Assembly: GCF_902506535.1 (NCBI RefSeq)
Contig: NZ_LR733827.1
Span: forward strand, 1,208,805-1,272,804
Length of the DNA stretch: 64,000 bases
DNA from: Pseudomonas sp. 8Z
Lineage (GTDB): Bacteria > Pseudomonadota > Gammaproteobacteria > Pseudomonadales > Pseudomonadaceae
Direction: 5' to 3'
Shown: piece after piece, positions 7,505 through 16,501 of the stretch
Layout of the letters: every line of letters begins with the position of its first letter
Position numbering within the stretch: position 1 is the first letter of the stretch
Made by a program: the position numbers and the translations under genes
Notes under the pieces: model-generated
The model's input: the letters and a program-made list of their open reading frames with translations, nothing else
Told to the model about the DNA's origin: nothing
Database searches by the model: none

Positions 7505-10500
7505 GGCGCCTCGTCATCACTGCGCTGCTCCTGGCCGAGCAGCGTGCCGAGGTCACGCAGTTGCGTGGAGATTTCCAGCATGCGGTTGTGGGTGCGCAAA
7601 TCGATGTCGATTTTCTTGTCCATCGCCCTGATCAGCGGCAGGAAGCTGTTTTCCAGCGTATCGGCCAGGCTTTCCAGCAGTTTCTGCGTGCCCGGCTGCG
7701 GTGGCGCCACCACTTCCACCTGCGGGTGCAGCTTGCCAAGGTTATTCAGCCCCTCAAGCAGTTGAGTCCACGGGATGCTCGGCGTCTCGCTGGCCGGTTT
7801 AGCGGTGGCGCCCAGGCCGCGCACGCTTTCCACCAGATCATTGAGCTGCGCCACCACACGGCCACCGACATCGCTGTCGCTGCCGCCCATGGCCTTGTTG
7901 CGCATGAAGTCGCGCTTGATCTGCGCCCAGCGCTCGGCCTGTTCGGGCGTCTGGTTGCCGCGCAGTTCGGCGAGCTTGAGCAGGTTCTCTTCGGCGCCGG
8001 TGGTGAGCAGTTGCGACTCGCCCTGGTAGTGGTCGGCGATCAGTTGCAGCAGCTCGGCGTCGTTCATCACCGCGCTGATCTTCTCGGCCATCTTGTTCAT
8101 GTTGCGATAGCTGCCCTGCAGCTTGAACGGCGGCTCGGTGCGGTAGCTGTCGGCCTGCGCGGCGCTGACGATGTACTGCTGGTTGACCCGGCCAACCACG
8201 TCGCGCACCTGCATCAGACGCTGCAGGGTGGCGCTGATCTCGTTGATCTCGGCGGCGCTGTAGGTGTGGCTCAACTCGTTGGCAGAGAACGGCTTGCCCT
8301 CGGCCTTGGCGACGAAGCGGTAGACATCGGCCATGTCGCGAGTGGCCAGCGGCGCCAGCACCGGGTTGGAGGTCAGGCTGTTCTCGATGTAGCTCAGCGC
8401 GAAGGCTTCCTGCATGCCGCCCAGGGTGTCGCCGAGGTTGTAGATGTCGGCGCGGTTGGCGAGCATGTCGGGGATCTTGAACACGTCGCCGGATTCGGTG
8501 TACGGGTTGCCGCTCATCACTACGCAGAACTTCTTGCCGCGCATGTCGTAGGTCTTGGTCTTGCCCTTCCACACGCCTTCGATGCGCCGCGTGCCGTCGC
8601 ACAGCGAGATGAACTTCTGCAGGAACTCGGGGTGGGTGTGCTGGATGTCGTCGACATAGAGCATCACGTTGTTGCCCATCTCCAGCGCCAGGTTGAGCTT
8701 TTCCAGCTCCTGGCGTGAGGTGGCGTCCGGCGCCTGCGCCGGGTCGATGGAGCGCACCTCGTGACCCAGCGCCGGGCCGTTGACCTTCATGAAGATCAGG
8801 CCGAGGCGGTGCGCCACGTATTCCATCAGCGTGGTCTTGCCGTAGCCGGGCGGCGAAATCAGCATCAGCAGGCCCATCAGGTCGGTGCGCTTGTTCTCCC
8901 CGGCGGTGCCCATCTGCTTGGCCAGGTTGTCGCCGATAAAGCCCAGGTACACATCGTTGATCAGCTTGTTGCGCACGAAGGACGACAAGGGCCGTGGCTT
9001 GAATTCGCTCAGGCGCAGTGCATCGCGCTCGCGGTTGATGACCTCCTGACGCAGCGCCTGGTAGCGCGAAAGCTGCGGCACGAAATGATCCAGATGCTGG
9101 CGCAGACGGGCGAAGTAGTCGTCGATGGCCAGGAGCAGGGTGCCATCCTGCACACGCGGATGATCGCCAAGCAGGCCGCTGACGGAAAAACGCAGATCGA
9201 CCTCGGTGAAACGCCGCGGGAAGTCGTCATCCAGCAGGCTGACCGCAATCGCTTCGGGCACGTAGTCGGCCAGCTCGGCCATGGCGGCGTCCTGCGCGCA
9301 CAGGCCGTCGAACCAGGTCTGTGCCAGCGACCAGCGCTGCAGCGGGCGACCCCGCAGGTTGTCCAGCGCGGCGCGGTAGTCGTCCCAGACATGGCTGGCC
9401 TGCATGCGCTGCTGCAGGGTGTCGAGCAGTTGCCGGGCGTACTTGCTGAAGCTGAATTCGATGGGCTTGGCCGCCAGCTCCTCGACCAGATAGGCCGCTG
9501 CCGCCTGGCGCTGCGCAGTATCCACAGGCAGCGGATGCTGGCCCAGGAAGCGCAGCATGGCGGCATCGATCTCTTCGCGCAGGCGCTGCACGCCGTCCTC
9601 GCTGCCGAACAACTGGCGCAGGTGCAGGCTGCTGCGCGCGCGCTGCGGCCACAGCTCGGCCTCGATGTCCTGCCCCCAGCGATTCCAGAACAGCGCGGCG
9701 AAGCCCCGCGCCATCGGTGCGTAACGCAGCAGCCCGGCGCTTTCGCGCAGCGGCAGCAATTGCGTGAGGATCAACGCCGCGTCGTGGTCGTGGATGCCCT
9801 TCTCATAGGCATCCTTGTAGCGCGGTGCGGCGAAGTCGCGGATCAAGCGGCTCAGGGTTTCCGGCTGCGCCAGGTGGGTCTTGAGCAGATCCAGGCTCAG
9901 GCCTTCGCGGCCCGCCACGGCGGCATCGAGCACCAGACCGGCGAGGTATTCGGCGCGGTACAGCGAGGGCGATTCGGACTCCAGCGATACCTGCCAGTAG
10001 TCACGCAGGCCTTCGAGGGTCTCGTCGCGCAGCGGTTCGAGGAAATCGGTGCCGGTCAGGTGCAGGTACAGCGCATCGCCGCGCGGCATCAGGGTCAGGT
10101 CGAGTTCCTGGGTGTTGACGCTGAAGCGGTGACGCGGGCCGAGCTTGATGACGTTGCCGCCCTCTTCGAACAGCTCGCTCTTGTCGCGCAGGGCGCGCAC
10201 CGCCTGGTCGCGGGCCGCCTTGAGGCGCGCCTCGACGTCATCGGCCTTGACGCTGTCTTTCAGCTCGCGCAGGCGCTCGGCCATCTCGCGCAGTTTGAGG
10301 ATCAGCGGGTCGGCAGCGAAGAAGGCGTTGAGCTCCTCCATCTGGCTCAGACGCGCGGTGCGTCGGCCCAGGCTATCGAGGATGCGCTGAGCGGCGTCGA
10401 GCACGCCCTGGGCGCGGCGCTGGCGGTCGTCGAGCAGGCTCTGCTTGTGCGACTCGAAGGTCTCCAGCAGCTCTTCACGCTTGCCGAGAATATCGCTGAG

Positions 10501-12732
10501 GAACTGTTCGTGGTCACCGAACTGGCTTTCCAGCTCTTCGAGCTGCACCAGCAGGCGCGACAGCTGCTCGTCGCACTTCTCCGGATCCTGCGCCAGCGCC
10601 AGGGCGTTGGTAATGCCCTGGCTGAACAGTTTGAACTGGGCGCCGAACTGCGCCACGGTCTCGGCCGAGCCCAGGCCCTTGCGCCGCTGTTCGGCACGCG
10701 CCTTGGCCTGGTTGAGGTGGGCGTAGACCTCGGAAATCGACTCGACAATGGCGGTGCGCTGAGTGGCATCGTCGATTTTCAGCGAGGCCATCAGGCTCGA
10801 CAGCATGTCGAGGTTGCCGGCCATGACCTGCATCTCGGCCAGCGGCTCGTTCAACTGGGTGACGGTCTCGGCCTTCTGCGCCAGGCCATCCAGCTCCCCC
10901 AGGCGCTGCACGTAGGGTTGCAGTGCGGCGTCGCTGGCAAGGAAAGCGGAGGTGGCCGTGGCCACCCGCTCCTGAGCTTGCAGCAGCTCGGCTTCCATGG
11001 CGTCGATGCGCGCCACGTCGATGTAGCGATAATCGCGGATGGTCAGCAGTTGGCCGCGTTGCGCGTTGATGGCACCCAGCGCCTCGACGAAGTGCTGCAC
11101 CTCGTCCCAGCTGTCGACCAGCAGGCCGGAAAGCAGGCTCTTGTGCTGCGTCTCGGCCTCAGCCATGGCGCGGGCCGATTGCTGACGGATGCTCTCGACC
11201 TTCTCGAACTCATCGAGCACCAGCTCGGAGGTGGCCGCCACCTCACGCAGCAGCGGCGCCAGCTCGGCGCATTGAGCGTCACCCAGCCAGTGGTACACAT
11301 CGAACAGACGGCGGGTGTTCTGGCACAGCTGGGTATAGCGCGCCACCGACACTTCGCGGCTGTCGATCTCGCGACTCAGGCCCAACAGGTCGGACACGCC
11401 GCGCACCAGCTCGGCGTTGCCGATACGCCCGAAGAAGCCGCTGCGCGCCGGCTGGCGGGCAGCATGGTCGTCGCTCTCGAACGGCGTCTGCCAGATCTGC
11501 ATCGGGTGGATACGGGTCGGCTCGCTGCCCTCGGCGGAGAAGATCACCATGCGCCCGTCTTCCAGGCGCGCATAACCGTGGCCGAAGATCGGGTTATGCA
11601 GCTGGCGGTTGATCATGTTGTAGGTAAACAGCGCCGCGCGGCCTTCTTCCGGGTGATAGAAGATGTACTGCACGTCCTCGCCGTTGGGCGAGCGCACCGA
11701 GCGCTTGAAGCGCATGCCGCCCATGGGCTGCTCGAAGGTCTTGTACTCGCCGCTCTGCAGGTAGTAACCACCGGGGAAGATGATGCCGTGGTCTTCCGGC
11801 AACTGCACGCAGGCCAGGCCGATGGCATCGATGCGCTCGACCTGATTGGTCAGGCTGTTGAATACCAGATAGCGCCACTGCTCCTCGCGGTACGGCAGCA
11901 CCTTGAGCAGGATCAGGCTGCCCAGGCGGGCGTATTCGATCTGCGCGTCATCGAGCGACTGGGTCTTGTCCACCACCGGCTCACGGTAGATGCCCAGGCC
12001 ATCCTGGGTGTTGTTCTCGACCTTGATGGTCAGGTCGCCACCCACGGTCTCGACGAATACGGTGTCGAGGATGTTCATGTGCGGATGGCGACCCATGACC
12101 ACCATCTCGCGGGAAGTCTTCTGCCATTCGAAGTCGAACGGCGCCGGCAGCGCAATATCGCGCTCGCCGCGGTTGTCGATGTAGCGCACTTCGCGCCCAT
12201 CGACCGAGATCGACCAGCGGAACACGCGGATATCGGTGATCCGTTCGCCGATCTGGAAACTCGCCAGCAGCTTGCCGTCACGAATGGCCAGCTGCAGCAG
12301 GCGGGTGTTCTTGTAGTAGGTGTACAGCTCGTTGAAATCGGCGACGAAACTGGCCTGGGCCAGGAAGCTGCCGTCCAGCGGCACCGGCTCGGCGTCATAG
12401 CCTTCGGCGCCCTCGACCAGGCGGTAGAGGGAGAACACGTCGGCGACGCTGGTTTCCTTCTTCAGCCCGAGGAACACGTTGTAGCCGAACAGCAGGCAGT
12501 CACCGACCTGGACGATATCGCGGGCGATGCAGTTGTTCTCGGTGCGGATGCGAACCCGACCGATGGCCTCCATGGCACTGCTGCCGAACTCGGCCAGGCG
12601 CTGGCCGTTGAGCGCTTCGGTCAGCGCGCGCAGGCGCTGGCCCTGCTCCTGCAGGCGCTTGTGCAGCACCTCGTAGGCGCCGCCTTCGGCGACGGCCTTG
12701 TCCAATACGTCCTGTGTTTGTGCGTCCGACAT
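7501..12732 (-). CDS. Giant coiled-coil AAA ATPase (so-called DNA repair ATPase, DUF3686 type)
   Basis: A 1743-residue protein. The N-terminal third (about residues 60-430) is beta-rich and aromatic, consistent with DUF3686. Residues about 480-900 are long charged helices predicted as coiled coil. The C-terminal third holds an AAA module with Walker A at about 1292-1302 (SPPGYGKTTL), Walker B at about 1355-1362 (MLYVDDIQ) and a sensor-1-like Asn near 1405 (VMSGNPYTESGD). The database label DNA repair ATPase is historical; no nuclease or helicase motif is visible. The start has AGGAAG upstream. Its partners are PspA, flotillin and rhomboid proteins, so a role as a large membrane-associated remodelling motor fits better. 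It overlaps the rhomboid gene by four bases. Confidence 0.88.
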   Translation of the reverse strand: MSDAQTQDVLDKAVAEGGAYEVLHKRLQEQGQRLRALTEALNGQRLAEFGSSAMEAIGRVRIRTENNCIARDIVQVGDCLLFGYNVFLGLKKETSVADVFSLYRLVEGAEGYDAEPVPLDGSFLAQASFVADFNELYTYYKNTRLLQLAIRDGKLLASFQIGERITDIRVFRWSISVDGREVRYIDNRGERDIALPAPFDFEWQKTSREMVVMGRHPHMNILDTVFVETVGGDLTIKVENNTQDGLGIYREPVVDKTQSLDDAQIEYARLGSLILLKVLPYREEQWRYLVFNSLTNQVERIDAIGLACVQLPEDHGIIFPGGYYLQSGEYKTFEQPMGGMRFKRSVRSPNGEDVQYIFYHPEEGRAALFTYNMINRQLHNPIFGHGYARLEDGRMVIFSAEGSEPTRIHPMQIWQTPFESDDHAARQPARSGFFGRIGNAELVRGVSDLLGLSREIDSREVSVARYTQLCQNTRRLFDVYHWLGDAQCAELAPLLREVAATSELVLDEFEKVESIRQQSARAMAEAETQHKSLLSGLLVDSWDEVQHFVEALGAINAQRGQLLTIRDYRYIDVARIDAMEAELLQAQERVATATSAFLASDAALQPYVQRLGELDGLAQKAETVTQLNEPLAEMQVMAGNLDMLSSLMASLKIDDATQRTAIVESISEVYAHLNQAKARAEQRRKGLGSAETVAQFGAQFKLFSQGITNALALAQDPEKCDEQLSRLLVQLEELESQFGDHEQFLSDILGKREELLETFESHKQSLLDDRQRRAQGVLDAAQRILDSLGRRTARLSQMEELNAFFAADPLILKLREMAERLRELKDSVKADDVEARLKAARDQAVRALRDKSELFEEGGNVIKLGPRHRFSVNTQELDLTLMPRGDALYLHLTGTDFLEPLRDETLEGLRDYWQVSLESESPSLYRAEYLAGLVLDAAVAGREGLSLDLLKTHLAQPETLSRLIRDFAAPRYKDAYEKGIHDHDAALILTQLLPLRESAGLLRYAPMARGFAALFWNRWGQDIEAELWPQRARSSLHLRQLFGSEDGVQRLREEIDAAMLRFLGQHPLPVDTAQRQAAAAYLVEELAAKPIEFSFSKYARQLLDTLQQRMQASHVWDDYRAALDNLRGRPLQRWSLAQTWFDGLCAQDAAMAELADYVPEAIAVSLLDDDFPRRFTEVDLRFSVSGLLGDHPRVQDGTLLLAIDDYFARLRQHLDHFVPQLSRYQALRQEVINRERDALRLSEFKPRPLSSFVRNKLINDVYLGFIGDNLAKQMGTAGENKRTDLMGLLMLISPPGYGKTTLMEYVAHRLGLIFMKVNGPALGHEVRSIDPAQAPDATSRQELEKLNLALEMGNNVMLYVDDIQHTHPEFLQKFISLCDGTRRIEGVWKGKTKTYDMRGKKFCVVMSGNPYTESGDVFKIPDMLANRADIYNLGDTLGGMQEAFALSYIENSLTSNPVLAPLATRDMADVYRFVAKAEGKPFSANELSHTYSAAEINEISATLQRLMQVRDVVGRVNQQYIVSAAQADSYRTEPPFKLQGSYRNMNKMAEKISAVMNDAELLQLIADHYQGESQLLTTGAEENLLKLAELRGNQTPEQAERWAQIKRDFMRNKAMGGSDSDVGGRVVAQLNDLVESVRGLGATAKPASETPSIPWTQLLEGLNNLGKLHPQVEVVAPPQPGTQKLLESLADTLENSFLPLIRAMDKKIDIDLRTHNRMLEISTQLRDLGTLLGQEQRSDDEAP

Positions 12733-12802
12733 CGTGTTCTTCCTGGATATTCGGCATCGAGCACCCTCGCCCGCTCAGCAGGACAAGGGGTCTGGAAAAT
12801 GC

Positions 12803-12832
12803 GTGGGAGGTTCGCGGCTAAAGCCCCTCCCA
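12803..12832. repeat. REP-like palindrome (GTGGGAGG...CCTCCCAC)
   Basis: GTGGGAGG and CCTCCCAC flank a core reading TTCGCGGCTAAAGCC. The half TTCGCGGCTAAAGCCCC is repeated almost identically at 56564-56587, showing that this is a dispersed element. It lies inside the operon between the flotillin and ATPase genes. Confidence 0.75.
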
Positions 12833-12855
12833 CAGGGCTCGGCATGCTGTGGCCG

Positions 12856-12949
12856 GTAGGGTGGACAGCGCTCTTTTTGTCCACCGCTCGTGTCGCCAGT
12901 GGTGGGCAAAAATTGCGTTGTCCACTTAGTGGGCTGAAGCCCACCCTAC
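12856..12949. repeat. GTAGGGTGG intergenic repeat between flotillin and ATPase genes
   Basis: Outer arms GTAGGGTGG (12856-12864) and CCACCCTAC (12941-12949) enclose internal repeats, including GGGCTGAAGCCCACCC. The same type is seen at 60079-60162. Together with the neighbouring REP it fills most of the 228-base gap between two operon genes and could form a strong RNA structure that lowers downstream expression. Confidence 0.75.
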
Positions 12950-12960
12950 GGGCAGGTCAC

Positions 12961-15006
12961 TCAGGCCTGCTCGGAGCCGGCGTTCGGCGCGACCACCGGT
13001 GCGGCAGGCGCGGCCTTGCCAGCCAGCAGACGGGCGATCACGTCCTGTACCACCGGGCTCTTGCCGACGACACCCTCGATAGCCTTGCCCACCGACAGCG
13101 ACTTGGCGAAGGAGTTGAAGAAGTCGCCCTCGCCGCCGACGATCTCGATTTTCGCCTTGGCCATGGCTGCGGCCAGCACTTCGGCCTGATCCTTGGCGAT
13201 GTCCTTGTTCGCGGCGATGGCGGCCATGGCCTCCTCGAAGCTCTTCTCCAGTTGCATGCGGAACTCTTCGTGGGCGCGCGCAGCATCGCTGAGCGAGTCC
13301 AGCGCACCGAACTTCTTGCCCAAGCCTTCGGCTTCGGCGCTCAGACGCTCCAGCAGGATCGAGGCTTCGGCCGAACCCTGCTCCTTGGTCGCCTTGGCCT
13401 TGGCCAGCCCCAGTTGCTCTTCGCCGCGCGCCTGGGCGCTGAGTTTCTCTTCCAGCACCTTGGCTTCGGCCAGGCCGTCTTTCTCCTTGGCGGCTGCCTG
13501 GGCTTCGAGGATGCGCGCCTCGGCCAGGCCTTTTTCCTGCTCACCCTTGGCTTCGGCAATCAGGCGCTCGGCCTGCACGCGAGCATCGGCCAGGCCTTCC
13601 TTCTCCTTGGCGGCGGCGGTGACTTCACGCACCTTGGCATCGGCCAGACCGGGCGCAGCACGCTCGGCTTCGATGCCTTCGGCCAGTTTCTTCTTGGCCT
13701 CGGCGCTCTTGGCTGCAGCTTCCAGCTCGGCCTGGGCCAGGTTGTTGATCTCGACGGCTTTGTGCTTGGAGCGAGTCTCGTCGGCTTCGGCCTGCTTGAC
13801 CTGACGCACCAGTTCCTGCTCGGCTTCGGCCTGGGCGTTGAGCACGGCGACCTGCTTGAGGCGCTCGGCTTCGGAGACTTCGCGCACTTCCTTGATGCGT
13901 TCTTCTTCCTGGGCCACGGTCTTCTCGACCGCCACGCGCTCGCGGATCACCCCGGCGATGTTCTTGCGCTCTTCTTCCAGCGCCTTTTCCTTCTCGATGC
14001 GCTGCAGTTCCACTTCGCGTTCGCGAGCGACCACTTCCAGATCCTTGGCTCGGGTGACCTTCTCCACCTCGATGACCACGGCACGCTGGCGATTCTGCTG
14101 CGCCACTTCCACTTCGCGCTGATGATTTTCGGCGCGGATGTCCAGCTCCTGCTGGGTCTGGATGCGCGCCTGCTCGGCCTTCAGGCGCTCTTCCTCGCGC
14201 ACCTTGAGGGTTTCCGCCTGCTCGCGGGCCTGGATGGTTTCGATTTCGCGCTTCTGCCGCGCCTCGGCATCAGCCTGCTGGCGCTCCAGGGCCAGGGTGG
14301 CTTCGCGGGTCTCGACGTTCTTCTTCTTGATCGCCAGCTCTTCGTTGCGCTCCAGCTCGTTGGTGATGACGTTCTGTGCAGCGGTCAGCTCGGTGATTTT
14401 GCGGATACCCTCGGCGTCGAGGATGTTGCTCGGATCCAGCGACACCTTGGAGGTCTGCTCCAGGTAGTCGATGGCCACGTCTTCCAGCACGTAACCGTTG
14501 AGATCGTTGCCAATCACCTCGACGATGCGGTCACGGAAGTCCTGGCGATTCTCGAACAACTGGACGAAGTCAAACTGCTTGCCGACGGTCTTCAGCGCCT
14601 CGGAGAACTTGGCATTGAACAGCTCGTTGACCGCCGCGCGGTCGGAGGCGCGATCCACGCCGATGGCCTTGGCCACCTTGAGCACGTCTTCCTGGGTCTC
14701 GTTGACGCGCAGGTAGAAGGCCACGGTGATGTCAGCGCGCAGGTTATCACGGCAGATCAGGCCGTCCTTGGCGCGGCGGTCGACTTCCAGGGTGATCAGG
14801 GAGATCTTCATGAACTCCTTGAGGTGAATCACCGGATACACCAAGGATCCGGTGAAATGCACCTTGGGCGTCGAGCTCATATCGTTGACGATCAACGCGG
14901 TGCCCTGCGGAACCTTGATGTAGAAGGCCTTGAACAGGGCGATCAGGGCGATCACGAAGAGGACGACCAGCCCGGCCCCGACGATGAAGGGGATGAGGTT
15001 TTCCAT
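12961..15006 (-). CDS. Flotillin family membrane scaffold protein (YqiK-like)
   Basis: A 681-residue protein with one N-terminal membrane helix (about residues 5-27, IVGAGLVVLFVIALIALFKA). An SPFH/band-7 domain follows to about residue 200. A very long, highly charged coiled coil (about 210-600) is rich in Glu, Ala, Lys and Arg, and the tail is Ala/Pro-rich. Between residues 453 and 555 there are about five imperfect repeats of 18-22 residues beginning GLA(D/E)A(R/K). Flotillins oligomerise at the inner membrane and organise membrane microdomains. A strong AAGGAG site precedes the ATG. It follows the YqiJ-like gene, the same pairing as E. coli yqiJ-yqiK. Confidence 0.92.
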   Translation of the reverse strand: MENLIPFIVGAGLVVLFVIALIALFKAFYIKVPQGTALIVNDMSSTPKVHFTGSLVYPVIHLKEFMKISLITLEVDRRAKDGLICRDNLRADITVAFYLRVNETQEDVLKVAKAIGVDRASDRAAVNELFNAKFSEALKTVGKQFDFVQLFENRQDFRDRIVEVIGNDLNGYVLEDVAIDYLEQTSKVSLDPSNILDAEGIRKITELTAAQNVITNELERNEELAIKKKNVETREATLALERQQADAEARQKREIETIQAREQAETLKVREEERLKAEQARIQTQQELDIRAENHQREVEVAQQNRQRAVVIEVEKVTRAKDLEVVAREREVELQRIEKEKALEEERKNIAGVIRERVAVEKTVAQEEERIKEVREVSEAERLKQVAVLNAQAEAEQELVRQVKQAEADETRSKHKAVEINNLAQAELEAAAKSAEAKKKLAEGIEAERAAPGLADAKVREVTAAAKEKEGLADARVQAERLIAEAKGEQEKGLAEARILEAQAAAKEKDGLAEAKVLEEKLSAQARGEEQLGLAKAKATKEQGSAEASILLERLSAEAEGLGKKFGALDSLSDAARAHEEFRMQLEKSFEEAMAAIAANKDIAKDQAEVLAAAMAKAKIEIVGGEGDFFNSFAKSLSVGKAIEGVVGKSPVVQDVIARLLAGKAAPAAPVVAPNAGSEQA

Positions 15007-15089
15007 TACAGCTTCACTCCTTTGCTAATTGTGCAGGCAGGTTCGCCAATGCCTAGGCTGCCAGCGCTCTGTTACCTACGGATTTTCGG

Positions 15090-15731
15090 CTAGACGCCAC
15101 GGAACTCTTCTTCAGTGATGATGCGATAGGCATGCTCGGCCGCCAGGTACTCCAGCAGCACCACACGGTCGCCACGCTTGAAGCCCAGCGCCTCGTCGGC
15201 GCGCACGCGTAGGATCAACCCGGCGCCACCGTCTTCCAGCACCGCCTCGCCATGGCTGGCCGTGACACGCCCGCTGCGCACCACCGCCACCTGGCCCAGC
15301 ACAGATTTGCTGCTGATCGCCTCGACCTTGTGGAACAACGGGCGCAACGGCCGGCAGATCGCCGCGCACAACGGCGCTGCCACGACGAAGGCGCAAGCGA
15401 GAACCACCAACCCCAGCGGGTAGCGCAGAATGCCCAACGGCAGATGGCGCAAAAGCCACAGTTCGATGAAGTAGCAGATGAACCAGGCGAAGAAGAACAG
15501 CAGCGTCAGCACCAGGGTGACCGGCACGCCATCCAGCTTGAGCTTGTAGAGCAGGCCGGCGAGGCCCTCGGTCTGGCCGCTGCCTTCCATCACCGAGTCG
15601 GCCTCGATGTCGAGCAGGTCGACCTCGAGCAGGCCGGCGGCGACTACCAGCCAATAAATGACCGCCACGCACAGCAGGAAGCTGTAGATGGCGGTGGGGA
15701 ATGACAGCGACGTCTGCAGGAAGAGTTCCAT
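15090..15731 (-). CDS. YqiJ/NfeD-like OB-fold inner-membrane protein (DUF1449)
   Basis: A 213-residue protein with three hydrophobic segments: near residues 12-35 (IYSFLLCVAVIYWLVVAAGL), 70-95 (VTLVLTLLFFFAWFICYFI) and 100-125. A soluble C-terminal domain of about 75 residues follows (SVLGQVAVVRSGRVT...GDRVVLLEY) with the beta-rich pattern of an OB fold. This is the YqiJ/NfeD architecture; such proteins usually accompany and bind flotillins. An AAGGAA site precedes the start. Its place directly upstream of flotillin and downstream of pspA supports a membrane complex. Loss of a signal peptide with retention of several membrane helices is normal for the YqiJ branch. Confidence 0.88.
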   Translation of the reverse strand: MELFLQTSLSFPTAIYSFLLCVAVIYWLVVAAGLLEVDLLDIEADSVMEGSGQTEGLAGLLYKLKLDGVPVTLVLTLLFFFAWFICYFIELWLLRHLPLGILRYPLGLVVLACAFVVAAPLCAAICRPLRPLFHKVEAISSKSVLGQVAVVRSGRVTASHGEAVLEDGGAGLILRVRADEALGFKRGDRVVLLEYLAAEHAYRIITEEEFRGV

Positions 15732-15791
15732 TTTTTCCTTTCCCGAACCAGGGAAACGGGGCGCGAAGGCCCCGTGTTTTTCACACCAGGG

Positions 15792-16487
15792 TCAAGCCTT
15801 GGATTTGTCCTTCAGGCGCGCCAGCACGCTGTCGGCACTGGCGTTGTCAGCCTTGATGCCGGCGGCACGCAGTTTGGCCTCTAGCGAATCGTCCGGCGCG
15901 CTGGTGGCGGCCAGCTCGGCCGAAGCCTCCATCTGTGCCGCACGCTCGGCCTGCTTCTGCTTGATGCGTTCGAGCGACTCAACCGCCGTCTGCAGCTTGG
16001 CTTGCGAGCCACCGTAGCGCTGGGCCACGGCCATCTGCGCCTTCTGCACGCTCTCGGTGGCCTTGACCGTATCCACCTGCTGCTTGAGACGCTTGATGTT
16101 GCCCTCGGCCTGGGTCACGGCCTTGCGCAATTGCGCCACGCTGGCAGCGAAACCTTCGGCTTGCTCGCGCTCGCTGGCCTGTTCGATTTCCAGATTGGCA
16201 ATCTTCTCGGCCACTTCCTTGGCCAAGGTTTCGTTGCCCGCTTCCAGCGCCTTGAGCGCGTACTGCTCGTACTCGGCGATGCTCGCCGCGCTCTTGCTCA
16301 CCTTGTCGCTGGCCAGCTTGTGCTTGGCCATGATCTCGGCCAGCGCTTCCTTGGACTTGCGCAGCTCGACGTCGGCGTCGCGGATTTCCTGATCGAGGAT
16401 GCGCAGGGCCTGGCTATCGACCACCGCCTCACCCATTTCATTGGCGCCACCACGCAGCGCCGTCAGCAATTTGCTCCAGACATTCAT
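15792..16487 (-). CDS. PspA/IM30 family membrane-stress protein (YjfJ-like)
   Basis: A 231-residue, nearly all-helical protein with the PspA/IM30 pattern: a short N-terminal helix (MNVWSKLLTALRGGANEMGE), then long coiled-coil helices (AVVDSQALRILDQEIRDAD... and KRLKQQVDTVKATESVQKAQ) and a short C-terminal helix after a linker. PspA proteins belong to the ESCRT-III superfamily and bind stressed membranes. The N-terminus differs from the classical amphipathic helix of enterobacterial PspA and matches the YjfJ branch. A GGAGATAGGA ribosome site precedes the ATG. It is 14 bases downstream of the DUF2170 gene, mirroring E. coli yjfI-yjfJ. Confidence 0.92.
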   Translation of the reverse strand: MNVWSKLLTALRGGANEMGEAVVDSQALRILDQEIRDADVELRKSKEALAEIMAKHKLASDKVSKSAASIAEYEQYALKALEAGNETLAKEVAEKIANLEIEQASEREQAEGFAASVAQLRKAVTQAEGNIKRLKQQVDTVKATESVQKAQMAVAQRYGGSQAKLQTAVESLERIKQKQAERAAQMEASAELAATSAPDDSLEAKLRAAGIKADNASADSVLARLKDKSKA

Positions 16488-16501
16488 CGTCCTATCTCCT
16501 C

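Noticed and set aside
8761..15093. A 2110-codon open frame on the plus strand opposite the ATPase and flotillin genes
   Set aside because: It spans two genuine genes plus the repeat-filled gap, has low-complexity His/Gln/Leu/Gly-rich content and no recognisable domain. It is the expected by-product of high-GC codon usage on the opposite strand.
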